Source of the DNA: Rhizosphaericola sp047606825
GTDB taxonomy: Bacteria > Bacteroidota > Bacteroidia > Chitinophagales > Chitinophagaceae
NCBI GenBank assembly: GCA_047606825.1
Contig: JASGDY010000059.1
Span: forward strand, 1 to 62,375
DNA length: 62,375 nucleotides
Direction: 5' to 3'
Position numbers and translations under genes: made by a program. A model generated the notes under the pieces. That model made no database searches, was not told the DNA's origin, and saw only the letters and a program-made list of their open reading frames with translations. Below, one piece after another: positions 50,399 through 59,249 of the stretch. Numbering within the stretch: position 1 is the first letter of the stretch; every line of letters starts with the position of its first letter.

Positions 50399-53191
50399 CT
50401 ATTGCGTTCCACCCGCCATGCCCGTTTTAAAATTCCAGATTACGGAAAGCATATAGTAACGCCTGATGGTCGAGTTCAATACCTGCACAATCTGGTTGCC
50501 GTAGTTGGTACGTTGCAGGTTGAGGTTCTTGTTGAATAAATCATTGACACCGGCGCGGATTTCCAGGCCTTCATTTTTGAAAAAGAGTTTGCTGATGGAC
50601 GCGTTCATGATTCCGATACTATAAGGATTGCTGAACGAGTTGGACTTGCCGTAATAGCTGAAACTATAATCCATATTTAATTTAACCTTTTTAGTTAAAT
50701 AAACATTTCCATTGGGATTGAGATTAAATGTAAAATAGTTATTGTCCTGTTGCGCCTGCAAACTGGTTTTGTTGAAATTATAGCCTGCACTCGCTTCCGT
50801 TCCTATTTCATATTTTTTCTCCTTGTTTTTAGATAGATAAAATCCAATACTCGCCGATTTACTGTCGGAATTGTTTTTTTCCGGTGTATTGCCCGTTGTT
50901 GTAACAAAATTGACGTTCCTACTTTGGTTATAGTTAAGGAACACATTCAAGTTGGCGTCCCATTTTCTAATTTTTCTGAAAATACCACCATATCCGCTAA
51001 TATTATAGTTGCCGTTGGCATTGACATATTCGTAAATCGTCTTACCTGTCGAAATATCCGTCGTCGTATTGGTCGTGATACCGTTCAACGTATTGCTACC
51101 CGATACGCCAAAATAATAACCGGAAAATGCAATAATATCAAAAGCATTATAATTGATATTCAGATTGTTGCTATATGCAGGTTTCAAATCCTGGTTGCCG
51201 ATATAGACATTCAGCGGGTCTGTATTCTGCGCGAGCGGCTGTATCTGTTCCATGGATGGCTGCATGTTGCTGCCACGGTAACTAACCGTAAGCCGTGTAT
51301 TGCTCTGGATGTTATAACGTAGGAAAGCTTGTGGATACCAGTTCACAAAATGTCTTTTAAGTTCTGCACTTTGACCAAATTTGTCGGTCTGTGTATATTG
51401 GTTAAAACCGACATTGGAACCCATATTAAAATTAACTTTCTTCGTATTGTAGTAATAAAACAGTCCAGTTCGGTGCATCAATTGATTAAATTTATAACTA
51501 TTGCTATACGCCGAATCCATTGTATTATATAGGCCGTTGGCATCTTTGTCAAAAGAATAATTGTCGGCATTACTATTACTTGTAATGATACCGTAATTGA
51601 CAATCAACGAAGCGTTTTTGCTCAATGGTTCAGAATAAGTCGCTTTGGCATTGAGGACCAGCACATTGCTATTGTTGTCTTTTCGTTGATAGATATTGGA
51701 CACGCTGTCAACGACACCATTGACATAAAAATTACTTTCGTTATTTAAAAATCCGTCGTTGTTGTTGATATTGTATTGCTCCGCCAAATAAATGGAGAAC
51801 GTGCGCCTCTCTTTTTTAAACTTATGACGGAAAAGCATATTGACACTGAACGTGTTGATATCACCTTTGGAAGTAAGGAAACGCTTGTTGTCATTGACTT
51901 TGTCGCCATTTCCATCTACGGTATTGCCAATCGTATGGCTCTCGGAATTGCGGTGGTCAAGCTGTCCGTGTGCGTTGACAACCATGGAATTGTTTTTTGC
52001 GGAATCAAAATAGATTTCACCGCGACCGTCCAGTTTGTTGCGGAAAGACTGGTTGCCAAAAAACGCGTCCGAATGCGTCACCAACGATGTTCCGCTCTGG
52101 TTGTTGATATTGTCGGTGACCGTATTGCCTTTAATCATCAGGTTGTTAATCTTATAGTCGCCGGACAATTTGGTTCCATGTTTATAGGCATTGTCGTAAT
52201 GCAACGCACCGAACTGGCTCAACGGAACGCCCTTGTCTCCATAGTTTCCGTCCCAACTAATCAGCGTCGAGTTGCCGCCCTGCGCCGTCTGTATGTCTTC
52301 GCCGTCGTTGTTGCTGTTGTCGTCATTGTTCCAGTTCATGCTTCTGTTGCCCCAGTCCAGACCGACTTTGGATGTATTGCCCACTGCGGCGGTCGCCGAA
52401 AATTTCTGGCTTTTGTTGAACTGGTTAAAGTTGCCCTGCGACTGGTAGAAACCTTTCGTTCCGCCGCCGACTTCCACTTTTCCAAAAGTGCCGTGCTTGG
52501 CCGCTTCTTTGATTTTTAGGTTGATGGTACGTTCATCGTTGCCGTCGCTAACGCCCGTAAAGGCTGCCTGGTCGCTCTTTTTGTCATAGACCTGTACCTT
52601 GTCCACCACGTCGGCACGCAGGTTTTTCGTGACGAGTTTTGGGTCATCGCCAAAAAATTCCTCACCGTCCACGAGCACACGCTTGACGGCTTGTCCCTGC
52701 GCGGTGATATTGCCGCTTTTGTCCACCTGTATGCCCGGCAGTTTTTTCAACAGTTCCTCGACCGTAGCGTTCGGTTGCACCTTGAAACTGTCCGCTGCAA
52801 ATTCCGTCGTGTCGCCCTTGATGGTCATCGCCCCTACCCTTTTCTTGACGACGACTTCCTCCAAAAGATGTGCCTTGGTCAGCAACGGCACTATCCCCAT
52901 ATCGACATTCTTTCCAGGCTGTTCCATGCCGGAAGCAAAACTGGCGTAGTGCGGATATTCAAACAACAAAAAATAAGGCACGGAATCCGGCACCGCAATC
53001 TGAAAATTGCCCGATGGGTCGGTATACGAAAACTGATACAAAAAGGAATCTGCCGCCGTCAATACGGAAACCGTCACGTCCTGCAACTTCGCTTTGCTGG
53101 TCGTGTCCGAGACCGTTCCTTTAATGACGTGCTGGCTATAAGAAAACGTCGCGAAGCACAACAACGCAAACAAAAAATAAAATCTTTTCAA
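50399..53191 (-). CDS. TonB-dependent receptor-like outer-membrane beta-barrel protein, TTG start
   Basis: A 930-residue protein with a signal peptide (MKRFYFLFALLCFATFSYSQ), a carboxypeptidase-regulatory-like beta-sandwich (about 22-100), a plug region (TVEELLKKLPGIQVDKSGNI, GQAVKRVLVDGEEFFGDDPK) and a large outer-membrane beta-barrel of the OMP_b-brl_3 type. The start codon is TTG; an in-frame TAA three codons upstream excludes any earlier start. It pairs with the GLPGLI gene downstream. Ligand unknown. Confidence 0.9.
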   Translation of the reverse strand: MKRFYFLFALLCFATFSYSQHVIKGTVSDTTSKAKLQDVTVSVLTAADSFLYQFSYTDPSGNFQIAVPDSVPYFLLFEYPHYASFASGMEQPGKNVDMGIVPLLTKAHLLEEVVVKKRVGAMTIKGDTTEFAADSFKVQPNATVEELLKKLPGIQVDKSGNITAQGQAVKRVLVDGEEFFGDDPKLVTKNLRADVVDKVQVYDKKSDQAAFTGVSDGNDERTINLKIKEAAKHGTFGKVEVGGGTKGFYQSQGNFNQFNKSQKFSATAAVGNTSKVGLDWGNRSMNWNNDDNSNNDGEDIQTAQGGNSTLISWDGNYGDKGVPLSQFGALHYDNAYKHGTKLSGDYKINNLMIKGNTVTDNINNQSGTSLVTHSDAFFGNQSFRNKLDGRGEIYFDSAKNNSMVVNAHGQLDHRNSESHTIGNTVDGNGDKVNDNKRFLTSKGDINTFSVNMLFRHKFKKERRTFSIYLAEQYNINNNDGFLNNESNFYVNGVVDSVSNIYQRKDNNSNVLVLNAKATYSEPLSKNASLIVNYGIITSNSNADNYSFDKDANGLYNTMDSAYSNSYKFNQLMHRTGLFYYYNTKKVNFNMGSNVGFNQYTQTDKFGQSAELKRHFVNWYPQAFLRYNIQSNTRLTVSYRGSNMQPSMEQIQPLAQNTDPLNVYIGNQDLKPAYSNNLNINYNAFDIIAFSGYYFGVSGSNTLNGITTNTTTDISTGKTIYEYVNANGNYNISGYGGIFRKIRKWDANLNVFLNYNQSRNVNFVTTTGNTPEKNNSDSKSASIGFYLSKNKEKKYEIGTEASAGYNFNKTSLQAQQDNNYFTFNLNPNGNVYLTKKVKLNMDYSFSYYGKSNSFSNPYSIGIMNASISKLFFKNEGLEIRAGVNDLFNKNLNLQRTNYGNQIVQVLNSTIRRYYMLSVIWNFKTGMAGGTQ

Positions 53192-53363
53192 TGTAGTTTA
53201 AGTTAAAAGATAAAAGTCAAAAAAATAATGGTTAAATGTCCAATGTCCCGTTCATTGGACGTTGCGAGTGCAAAATAGGTTACATGAAAATGGCAAAAAC
53301 AATACTTTACATAAGCGGTCATTGATGGATGACGAGTGGTAAGCATGCAATATAACAAACACC

Positions 53364-53663
53364 TTATTCATCCAAATGAAATTCGATGTCCATTTGCTGA
53401 TGCAGGATTCTGATTATTTCAACGAGATTCCCAATCAGACTAATTCGATAAAAAATGAAATGGGATTTTACACGAGAACGAAAATAGCCTTTCCTTACTC
53501 CGCTATAATCCTTCCCAGTTGTGGGGTTTTGCGATATGTATTCTATTTCGGACACAATCAGATTGTAGTAGTAATCGGCCTGTCCGATTGACCAAACGTC
53601 AAAAGTATAAAGCCAAATATTCTCTAGGTCTTTCTGGGCTTCCTTACTGATTTTGTAATCCAT
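53364..53663 (-). CDS. parE2: RelE/ParE-family toxin
   Basis: A 99-residue toxin of the ParE type: YKISKEAQKDLENIWLYTFDVW, then a central IVSEIEYISQNPTTGKDYSG and the C-terminal YFRSRVKSHFIFYRI typical of the family. ParE toxins inhibit gyrase. The start overlaps the stop of the antitoxin (TAATG). The symbol is used only to separate it from the topoisomerase gene parE. Confidence 0.92.
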   Translation of the reverse strand: MDYKISKEAQKDLENIWLYTFDVWSIGQADYYYNLIVSEIEYISQNPTTGKDYSGVRKGYFRSRVKSHFIFYRISLIGNLVEIIRILHQQMDIEFHLDE

Positions 53664-53911
53664 TATTCCTCAGCATATTTTTTGTGCAATCCTTTCAGAA
53701 AACTATCACGATTAAAATGTGTCGCAAATCCGGAATCTTCTCCTTTCTTCAATGCTTTTATCAGTTCGGTTTTTTTTGTTTCTTCTTGTTCAAACATTCT
53801 TAACGCTGCGCGTACAACTTCACTGGCAGAAGCATATTTTCCGTTTTTGATTTGCTCGTTGATGAAGCTTTCAAAATAATCGCCCAATAGAATAGATGTA
53901 TTCTTAGCCAT
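53663..53911 (-). CDS. parD: ParD-like antitoxin
   Basis: An 82-residue antitoxin with an N-terminal ribbon-helix-helix (NTSILLGDYFESFINEQIKNGKYASASEVVRAALRMFEQEE, cited by GKYASASEVVRAALR) and an acidic C-terminal tail. The start at 53911 (MAKNTSIL) is the family start; upstream in-frame codons to 53944 are not needed. It represses its own operon in characterised systems. Confidence 0.93.
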   Translation of the reverse strand: MAKNTSILLGDYFESFINEQIKNGKYASASEVVRAALRMFEQEETKKTELIKALKKGEDSGFATHFNRDSFLKGLHKKYAEE

Positions 53912-54007
53912 GTATTTATTTTTGTTGTTGACCAAAGATACCAACTATTGGTATTCAAAACATAAGCAAACAACCTTTTTTAACCATTGCCATGGTCTGG
54001 ACATAAT

Positions 54008-54060
54008 AAAAAAGCGACGGATTCGCTGATGCTATCAATCAGCGAATCCGCCGCTTTTTT
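54008..54060. terminator. Terminator after tex
   Basis: 23-nt arms AAAAAAGCGACGGATTCGCTG.. (54008-54030) and complement (54038-54060), one mismatch, 7-nt loop. It follows the tex stop by 12 bp on the minus strand and ends in T-runs on both strands. Confidence 0.88.
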
Positions 54061-54071
54061 AGTTCAACGCC

Positions 54072-56312
54072 CTACCGTCCAAACTTATTCTTCAGCGCGG
54101 CCAATGCGTCGCCCATCGACAGTTCCTTTTCGGGAGCGTGCTGTTTGGCGGAACGCTGATGGCGGTCGCGACGATGGTTGTTTACGGGAGTTTCCTGCGT
54201 CTGTTTGATGGACAGCGAAATGCGCTGACGTGGCTTGTCCACTTCCAATACCTTGACTTGTACTTTGTCGTTAAGTTTCAATGCCTCGTTCGGGTCGGAG
54301 ATATAGCGGTGGCAGATTTCGCTGACATGCACCAGTCCGTCCTGCTTCACGCCAATATCCACGAATGCGCCAAAACGTGTAAGGTTGGTCACGACACCAG
54401 GAACGACCATGCCAACCTGCACGTCGTCGATGGAAAATATATTGGCAAATTCAAACTGTTCGAGCTCGCTTCGCGGGTCGAGACCCGGCTTTTTCAGTTC
54501 GGACAGGATGTCTTTAATCGTGAGTTCGCCGACATCTTCGGTAACGTAGGATTTGGGCTGGATTTTTTTGATGGCATCCTCGTTGCCGATAAGTTCCTTG
54601 ACTTCCATGCCCAGGTCTGCCGCCATCTTTTCCACGACGGCATAGGATTCGGGATGCACGGCACTTTCGTCCAGCGGATTGGAGCCGTCTTTGATACGCA
54701 AAAATCCCGCGCACTGTTCAAAAGCCTTGTCGCCGAGGCGCGTTACTTTTTTCAGTTCGTTCCTGTTTTTGAAACCTTTGTTTTCGGTGCGGAAACGCAC
54801 GATGTTTTCCGCGATGCTGGGGCCGATGCCGCTCACGTAGCTCAGCAGATGTTTGCTCGCCGTATTGAGGTTGACACCGACTGCGTTGACACAACTGACG
54901 ACGGTCTGGTCGAGTTTTTCTTTCAGGCGCACTTGGTTGACATCATGCTGGTATTGCCCCACACCGATGCTTTTAGGGTCGATTTTTACCAGTTCTGCCA
55001 ATGGGTCCATCAGGCGGCGGCCAATGCTGACCGAACCTCTTACGGTAACGTCTTCGTCGGGAAATTCCTCGCGCGCCGTCGCGGATGCAGAATACACGGA
55101 AGCACCGTCCTCGTTGACAAGGAAAATGGGAAGTCCGAGTTTCAGCGACTTGATGAACCCTTCCGTTTCACGTCCTGCGGTACCGTCGCCGATGGCAATC
55201 GCCTCGGTTCCAAACGCCGCGACCAGACTGCGAATCGTGTTTTCGGCTTCCTGAAGTTTGTGGTTCTTTTCATGTATGTAAATCAAACCCGTCTTTTTCA
55301 GTTCGCCTGTTTCATCCAAAATAACCACCTTGCAACCAGTACGGTAGCCCGGGTCAATCGCCAATAGTTTTTTGCTTCCCAAAGGCGAGGAAAGCAAGAG
55401 CTGGCGGAGGTTTTCCGCAAAAACGTTGATAGCTTCCTCGTCCGAATTGTTTTTGAGCAACGTGCGGAATTCTGATTCCAGACTTGGTTGCAGCAAGCGG
55501 CGGTAAGCGTCCTTGATGGCTTTTTTGACCTGTTCGGTGCTTGGGTTGGTACCTGTTTTCAGATACGATTTTTCGATATGGGCAATCGCGTTTTCTTCGT
55601 CCGGCCCTATGCTGACACGCAAAAAACCTTCCAAAAAACCGCGCAATATGGCCAGTACGCGGTGCGACGGCACTTTGGAAATCGGTTCGGAAAAATCGAA
55701 ATAATCCTTGTATTTGATGGCTTCCGCTTCTTTTTCGGGAACGACTTTGCATTGCAGTGTCGCTTCCGATTCAAACTGTTTGCGCATCTTGGAGCGCAGT
55801 TCCGCGTCCTCGTTGATGCTTTCGGCGATAATGTCCCGCGCACCTTTGAGCGCGTCGTCGATGCTGGCGACATTTTCGTTCAGGTATTTTTCCGCTTCTG
55901 CCGCGACGTCTATGTTACTTTGTTCCAAAACCAATGCGGACAAAGGTTCCAGTCCGTTTTCGCGGGCAATCTGCGCCTTGGTTCTTTTTTTTGGCTTGTA
56001 CGGCAGGTAGATGTCTTCCAGCTCGGCGATGGCCGTCGCCTTGTCGAGGGAAGCCTGTAAAGCATCGGTCATTTTTCCTTGTTCGGAAATCGTCTTTTCG
56101 ATGAACGCCTTGCGGTCGGCAAATTCGCGCATGGTCTTTTCCTCTTCCTGTACTTGCTGGATTTGGACTTCGTCCAGTCCGCCCGTTTTATCTTTCCGGT
56201 AGCGGGCAACGAACGGAATGGTCGCGCCCTCTGCGAGCAATTCCAATACGACCTCGACCTGGTTAGGCCGGATATTGAGTTTCTGTGCAATCCGATTGCT
56301 GAATGCTGACAT
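54072..56312 (-). CDS. tex: RNA-binding transcriptional accessory protein Tex
   Basis: A 746-residue Tex/YhgF protein: N-terminal Tex helical domain (about 1-200), YqgF-like RNase H fold (LAIDPGYRTGCKVVILDE at about 320), helix-hairpin-helix pairs (LNTASKHLLSYVSGIGPSIAENIV, cited as YVSGIGPSIA) and a C-terminal S1 domain (GVVTNLTRFGAFVDIGVKQDG). A basic tail (RRDRHQRSAKQHAPEK) follows. Involved in transcription and RNA stability; detailed role is unsettled. Confidence 0.95.
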   Translation of the reverse strand: MSAFSNRIAQKLNIRPNQVEVVLELLAEGATIPFVARYRKDKTGGLDEVQIQQVQEEEKTMREFADRKAFIEKTISEQGKMTDALQASLDKATAIAELEDIYLPYKPKKRTKAQIARENGLEPLSALVLEQSNIDVAAEAEKYLNENVASIDDALKGARDIIAESINEDAELRSKMRKQFESEATLQCKVVPEKEAEAIKYKDYFDFSEPISKVPSHRVLAILRGFLEGFLRVSIGPDEENAIAHIEKSYLKTGTNPSTEQVKKAIKDAYRRLLQPSLESEFRTLLKNNSDEEAINVFAENLRQLLLSSPLGSKKLLAIDPGYRTGCKVVILDETGELKKTGLIYIHEKNHKLQEAENTIRSLVAAFGTEAIAIGDGTAGRETEGFIKSLKLGLPIFLVNEDGASVYSASATAREEFPDEDVTVRGSVSIGRRLMDPLAELVKIDPKSIGVGQYQHDVNQVRLKEKLDQTVVSCVNAVGVNLNTASKHLLSYVSGIGPSIAENIVRFRTENKGFKNRNELKKVTRLGDKAFEQCAGFLRIKDGSNPLDESAVHPESYAVVEKMAADLGMEVKELIGNEDAIKKIQPKSYVTEDVGELTIKDILSELKKPGLDPRSELEQFEFANIFSIDDVQVGMVVPGVVTNLTRFGAFVDIGVKQDGLVHVSEICHRYISDPNEALKLNDKVQVKVLEVDKPRQRISLSIKQTQETPVNNHRRDRHQRSAKQHAPEKELSMGDALAALKNKFGR

Positions 56313-56700
56313 GTCTAATGCGTTAAAATGAGCGGCGAAGATATAATTCTTGGGGAAAATGAGAAATTTAGCTATTAGCTTTCAGGGCAATCACTTTTAA
56401 AATTGTGATTTAAAACACCTGTTACATTTGTCTTTATACAAAGTAAGCAAAACTACGCACGCCAAAACATGTCTTCAATGGCGTTCGTGAAGGCTACGCC
56501 GTTCAGGCAGTCCGAAGACAAGCTAAGCGACGCGTCTCACCAATACCCTTGAAAAGACACTGTTCCATTGGCAATGCTGCAAACCGTTCGCTGACTTGAC
56601 TTTTTTGCCACTTTTTTGTCAAGAAAAAAAATGGGCAATTTATCCTGTAATATTTAACCCAAGTTGCTAAACATTAAGTACAAATGCCCTGGTCTGTATA
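56313..56700. other. Gap with repeat fragments
   Basis: No gene is supported. Repeat-like items: GCTATTAGCTTTC at about 56371 (related to 34514 and 25726), AATCAC...GTGATT at about 56390-56413, and CTTGAC...GTCAAG arms (56595-56600 / 56618-56623) around T-rich sequence, a pattern common in this phylum. Confidence 0.5.
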
Positions 56701-56704
56701 AAGA

Positions 56705-56733
56705 AAAGCCCACCGTTGAAATCGGTGGGCTTT
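56705..56733. terminator. Terminator of the second SusCD locus
   Basis: Perfect 11-bp arms AAAGCCCACCG / CGGTGGGCTTT with a 7-nt loop, 77 bp after the stop of the DUF4397 gene, bordered by A-rich sequence that is T-rich on the minus strand. Confidence 0.85.
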
Positions 56734-56809
56734 AATAGCAGTTATTTTTAATCCTGTATGACCAGACCTTTCATCAAACATTGTCGACGATACATTAGGC
56801 AGAACCAAC

Positions 56810-57625
56810 CTACTGGATATACAAAAATGATATATATGGCCTTCGGGGTGCCGTAGTCAGTCCGTTATACCCTAAAGCAAAAATGGTAAATGTCCTACTA
56901 TTTACATACGTCGCAGTACTTATATAAGAGGCCAATACATTTGTACTCAGAATAGACGAACCCGCAACCCTTACCTTCCAGTACCTTGAGCCAATGCTGA
57001 TTGGCAATGTAATGTAATCGCCGATGGTATTATAACCGATGTTGCCTGCAATGAGCGTATCAGATGATACATTGGTCAATGATTTACCGTAATACACATC
57101 TATTGCTTCAACATTAGGCATCAGGTTTGCCACACGGTACCTATTATAACCAGAATCGGCCTTGGTCAAATCCTCCTCCGTGAGCAACGTCTTGGTAACT
57201 GTTGAAGTATCACTGATATGCAACGTATAGGTCTTCCCTGCTTCCAACGTTACTTTTGTAGAAAACAAAACAGTCGAATCAGCACCAGCATGTAAGCTAT
57301 CCTGCGCATAAGGCATGGCTATGGCGACCTCGTTTTCTCCAGGTTCCACAGTAAAGAACATCGGATAATTTGTGCCATAAGTATTCAAGCCACCACCAGG
57401 AAAAGGCGTCCTCCCATATATACCAGGACTGACCCTGGTGCCGTTTATGTCAATGACCACAATTCTATTGTTTGCATAGAGGGAGGCATAATTGACTTTA
57501 AGCTGCGCAACAGAATTGTCCACAACCTTGCTGTCGCCACCAAGATTAATCTCATTTTTTTCACAACCTATGTATAGTAAAAAAATGACAGCGGCAAAAA
57601 AGAATATCGAGAAATATTTTTTCAT
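56810..57625 (-). CDS. DUF4397 lipoprotein
   Basis: A 271-residue lipoprotein (hydrophobic signal, then YIGC with Cys21). The repeat-like beta pattern with RVANLMPNVEAIDVYYG and RTFTIFALG is typical of DUF4397, a secreted beta-sandwich of unknown ligand. It starts 11 bp after the susD-like gene and closes the locus, followed by a terminator. Confidence 0.85.
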   Translation of the reverse strand: MKKYFSIFFFAAVIFLLYIGCEKNEINLGGDSKVVDNSVAQLKVNYASLYANNRIVVIDINGTRVSPGIYGRTPFPGGGLNTYGTNYPMFFTVEPGENEVAIAMPYAQDSLHAGADSTVLFSTKVTLEAGKTYTLHISDTSTVTKTLLTEEDLTKADSGYNRYRVANLMPNVEAIDVYYGKSLTNVSSDTLIAGNIGYNTIGDYITLPISIGSRYWKVRVAGSSILSTNVLASYISTATYVNSRTFTIFALGYNGLTTAPRRPYISFLYIQ

Positions 57626-57636
57626 TTTGTGTTGAT

Positions 57637-59223
57637 TTATTGTTTAGTAAACCATGTTTCGTAAGTCATGTATGCAGCATCCAAAGCACCCCATTTTTGT
57701 AGTTCCTCTGCGTTCCAGACATATTCTGAATTATATCTTGGACGGAAACGATAGGCATATTGCCCGTTGTTCTGATCTGCCAACTGCGATGCCGTCAATT
57801 GCGTATATGTCCTAAACACGGTAGAATCGTAATGGTATTTTCTCAGATCGCACCATTGCTCCATACCAGCCCATCCCCACTGCGCAATATACTTCTGCCC
57901 CATAATGTCCGCAAGCTTCAAGGAATCAGAGGACTGGACAACTTCACTGGACAACAGATAACTACTAATTTCCGATGCAGAAATAGTTTTGTCATATCCG
58001 TCCGTCAGACCATAAGTATTTATAAAAGTCATGTGTCCGTTGATGCCGTTAAGATATGCTTGATAAGCGGAGCTCAGATCTCCTTTATAATAATAGGCTT
58101 CTGCTTTGGCAAACTGCAGCTGCGAATAGGTCATTACCGGCCAGCGGGCAACATCCGTAAAAACATACTTACCTGGGTACAGTCCATCGCTACCCACTAT
58201 CCCCAACACACACGGCGCATCGCCAGCACTCCCTTCTGTCGCCACGACACCACGGTATATACTGTCTGCGGAACTGTAGGACAGCATACGTGTCAACCGA
58301 GGGTCGACCGACGCCTTCGGTTCGTCGGGAGCTGTACCACGTACGCCACCTGTGAGCAACTTAACGATAGGCAACCCAACAGCACCATAACTAGAATACG
58401 CAACAGTAGTAGACCCGGGGATATTGCCAGGACTGGTCCCGAAAGGATTAGAATCGTCGGCATTGGATGCATTGAAAAAAATAGTTGCATCGTCACTTTC
58501 ATCCACAAACGAAGAATCAACATATCTTATGACGCTATCGGCATAAGCCGTTGTGAATGCCGATTTGTTGACCAAATGACTAAACTGCAAAGCCAACAAT
58601 CCATAAACAAATTTTTTCCACCGAGCCATGTTCCCTCGATAGAGGTTATCACCACTGACCGCATTCAAAGCAGCGGTATAGTCAACCGGCCCCGTCTGAT
58701 CCAAATATTGTAAAGCCGTATGCGCCCATGTACGCACTTTCCGATACACGGTATCTTGGTCCTGGTAAGGAAAAGCCAGCAAGGTAGGGTCAAACGCGGC
58801 GTCCAGGATAATCGGACCGTACATGTCCGTGGTTATCTGGTATGCCCATGCTTTGACAGCATAACCGATACCCGCGTATTGGTATTTCTGGTTGTCGACC
58901 CCGTCATTGATCATGACTTCCAGATTCTGCCCCAAATCGGCATAGGCCATCCGCCACAAAGTGCCGCTGACGTCACTTGCACTTACATAACCATGCCTTT
59001 CCCAAGCACTCAAAGACAAGAAAGACCCCCAGTTCTGCGTTACACACATCACCTGTCGATAATCCAATGCTGCATCAATAGCCATCCTGTTGATGATTGG
59101 AGCGATGACCAGCTGCGCCGTAGCCGTCTGTGGATTGACGGGATCCGTATTGATGTCAAGATATTTTCTGCAGCCCGCCAAGAAGAAAACGGTTGCTATC
59201 GGAAGAAGAAATATTTTTTTCAT
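57637..59223 (-). CDS. SusD-like lipoprotein (SusD/RagB superfamily)
   Basis: A 528-residue lipoprotein (lipobox LAGC, Cys18, then RKYLDINTDPVNPQTA, the classic start of this SusD subgroup, PF12771-like). Middle region with helical repeats and C-terminal EYVWNAEELQKWGALD. It lies between a SusC-like gene (26 bp) and the DUF4397 gene (11 bp). No enzyme indicates its substrate. Confidence 0.93.
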   Translation of the reverse strand: MKKIFLLPIATVFFLAGCRKYLDINTDPVNPQTATAQLVIAPIINRMAIDAALDYRQVMCVTQNWGSFLSLSAWERHGYVSASDVSGTLWRMAYADLGQNLEVMINDGVDNQKYQYAGIGYAVKAWAYQITTDMYGPIILDAAFDPTLLAFPYQDQDTVYRKVRTWAHTALQYLDQTGPVDYTAALNAVSGDNLYRGNMARWKKFVYGLLALQFSHLVNKSAFTTAYADSVIRYVDSSFVDESDDATIFFNASNADDSNPFGTSPGNIPGSTTVAYSSYGAVGLPIVKLLTGGVRGTAPDEPKASVDPRLTRMLSYSSADSIYRGVVATEGSAGDAPCVLGIVGSDGLYPGKYVFTDVARWPVMTYSQLQFAKAEAYYYKGDLSSAYQAYLNGINGHMTFINTYGLTDGYDKTISASEISSYLLSSEVVQSSDSLKLADIMGQKYIAQWGWAGMEQWCDLRKYHYDSTVFRTYTQLTASQLADQNNGQYAYRFRPRYNSEYVWNAEELQKWGALDAAYMTYETWFTKQ

Positions 59224-59249
59224 TTCTCTCTGTTTTTCATTTGAATTAG

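Noticed and set aside
54138..55367. 409-codon plus-strand open frame opposite tex
   Set aside because: Antisense shadow; composition is atypical and no motif is visible.
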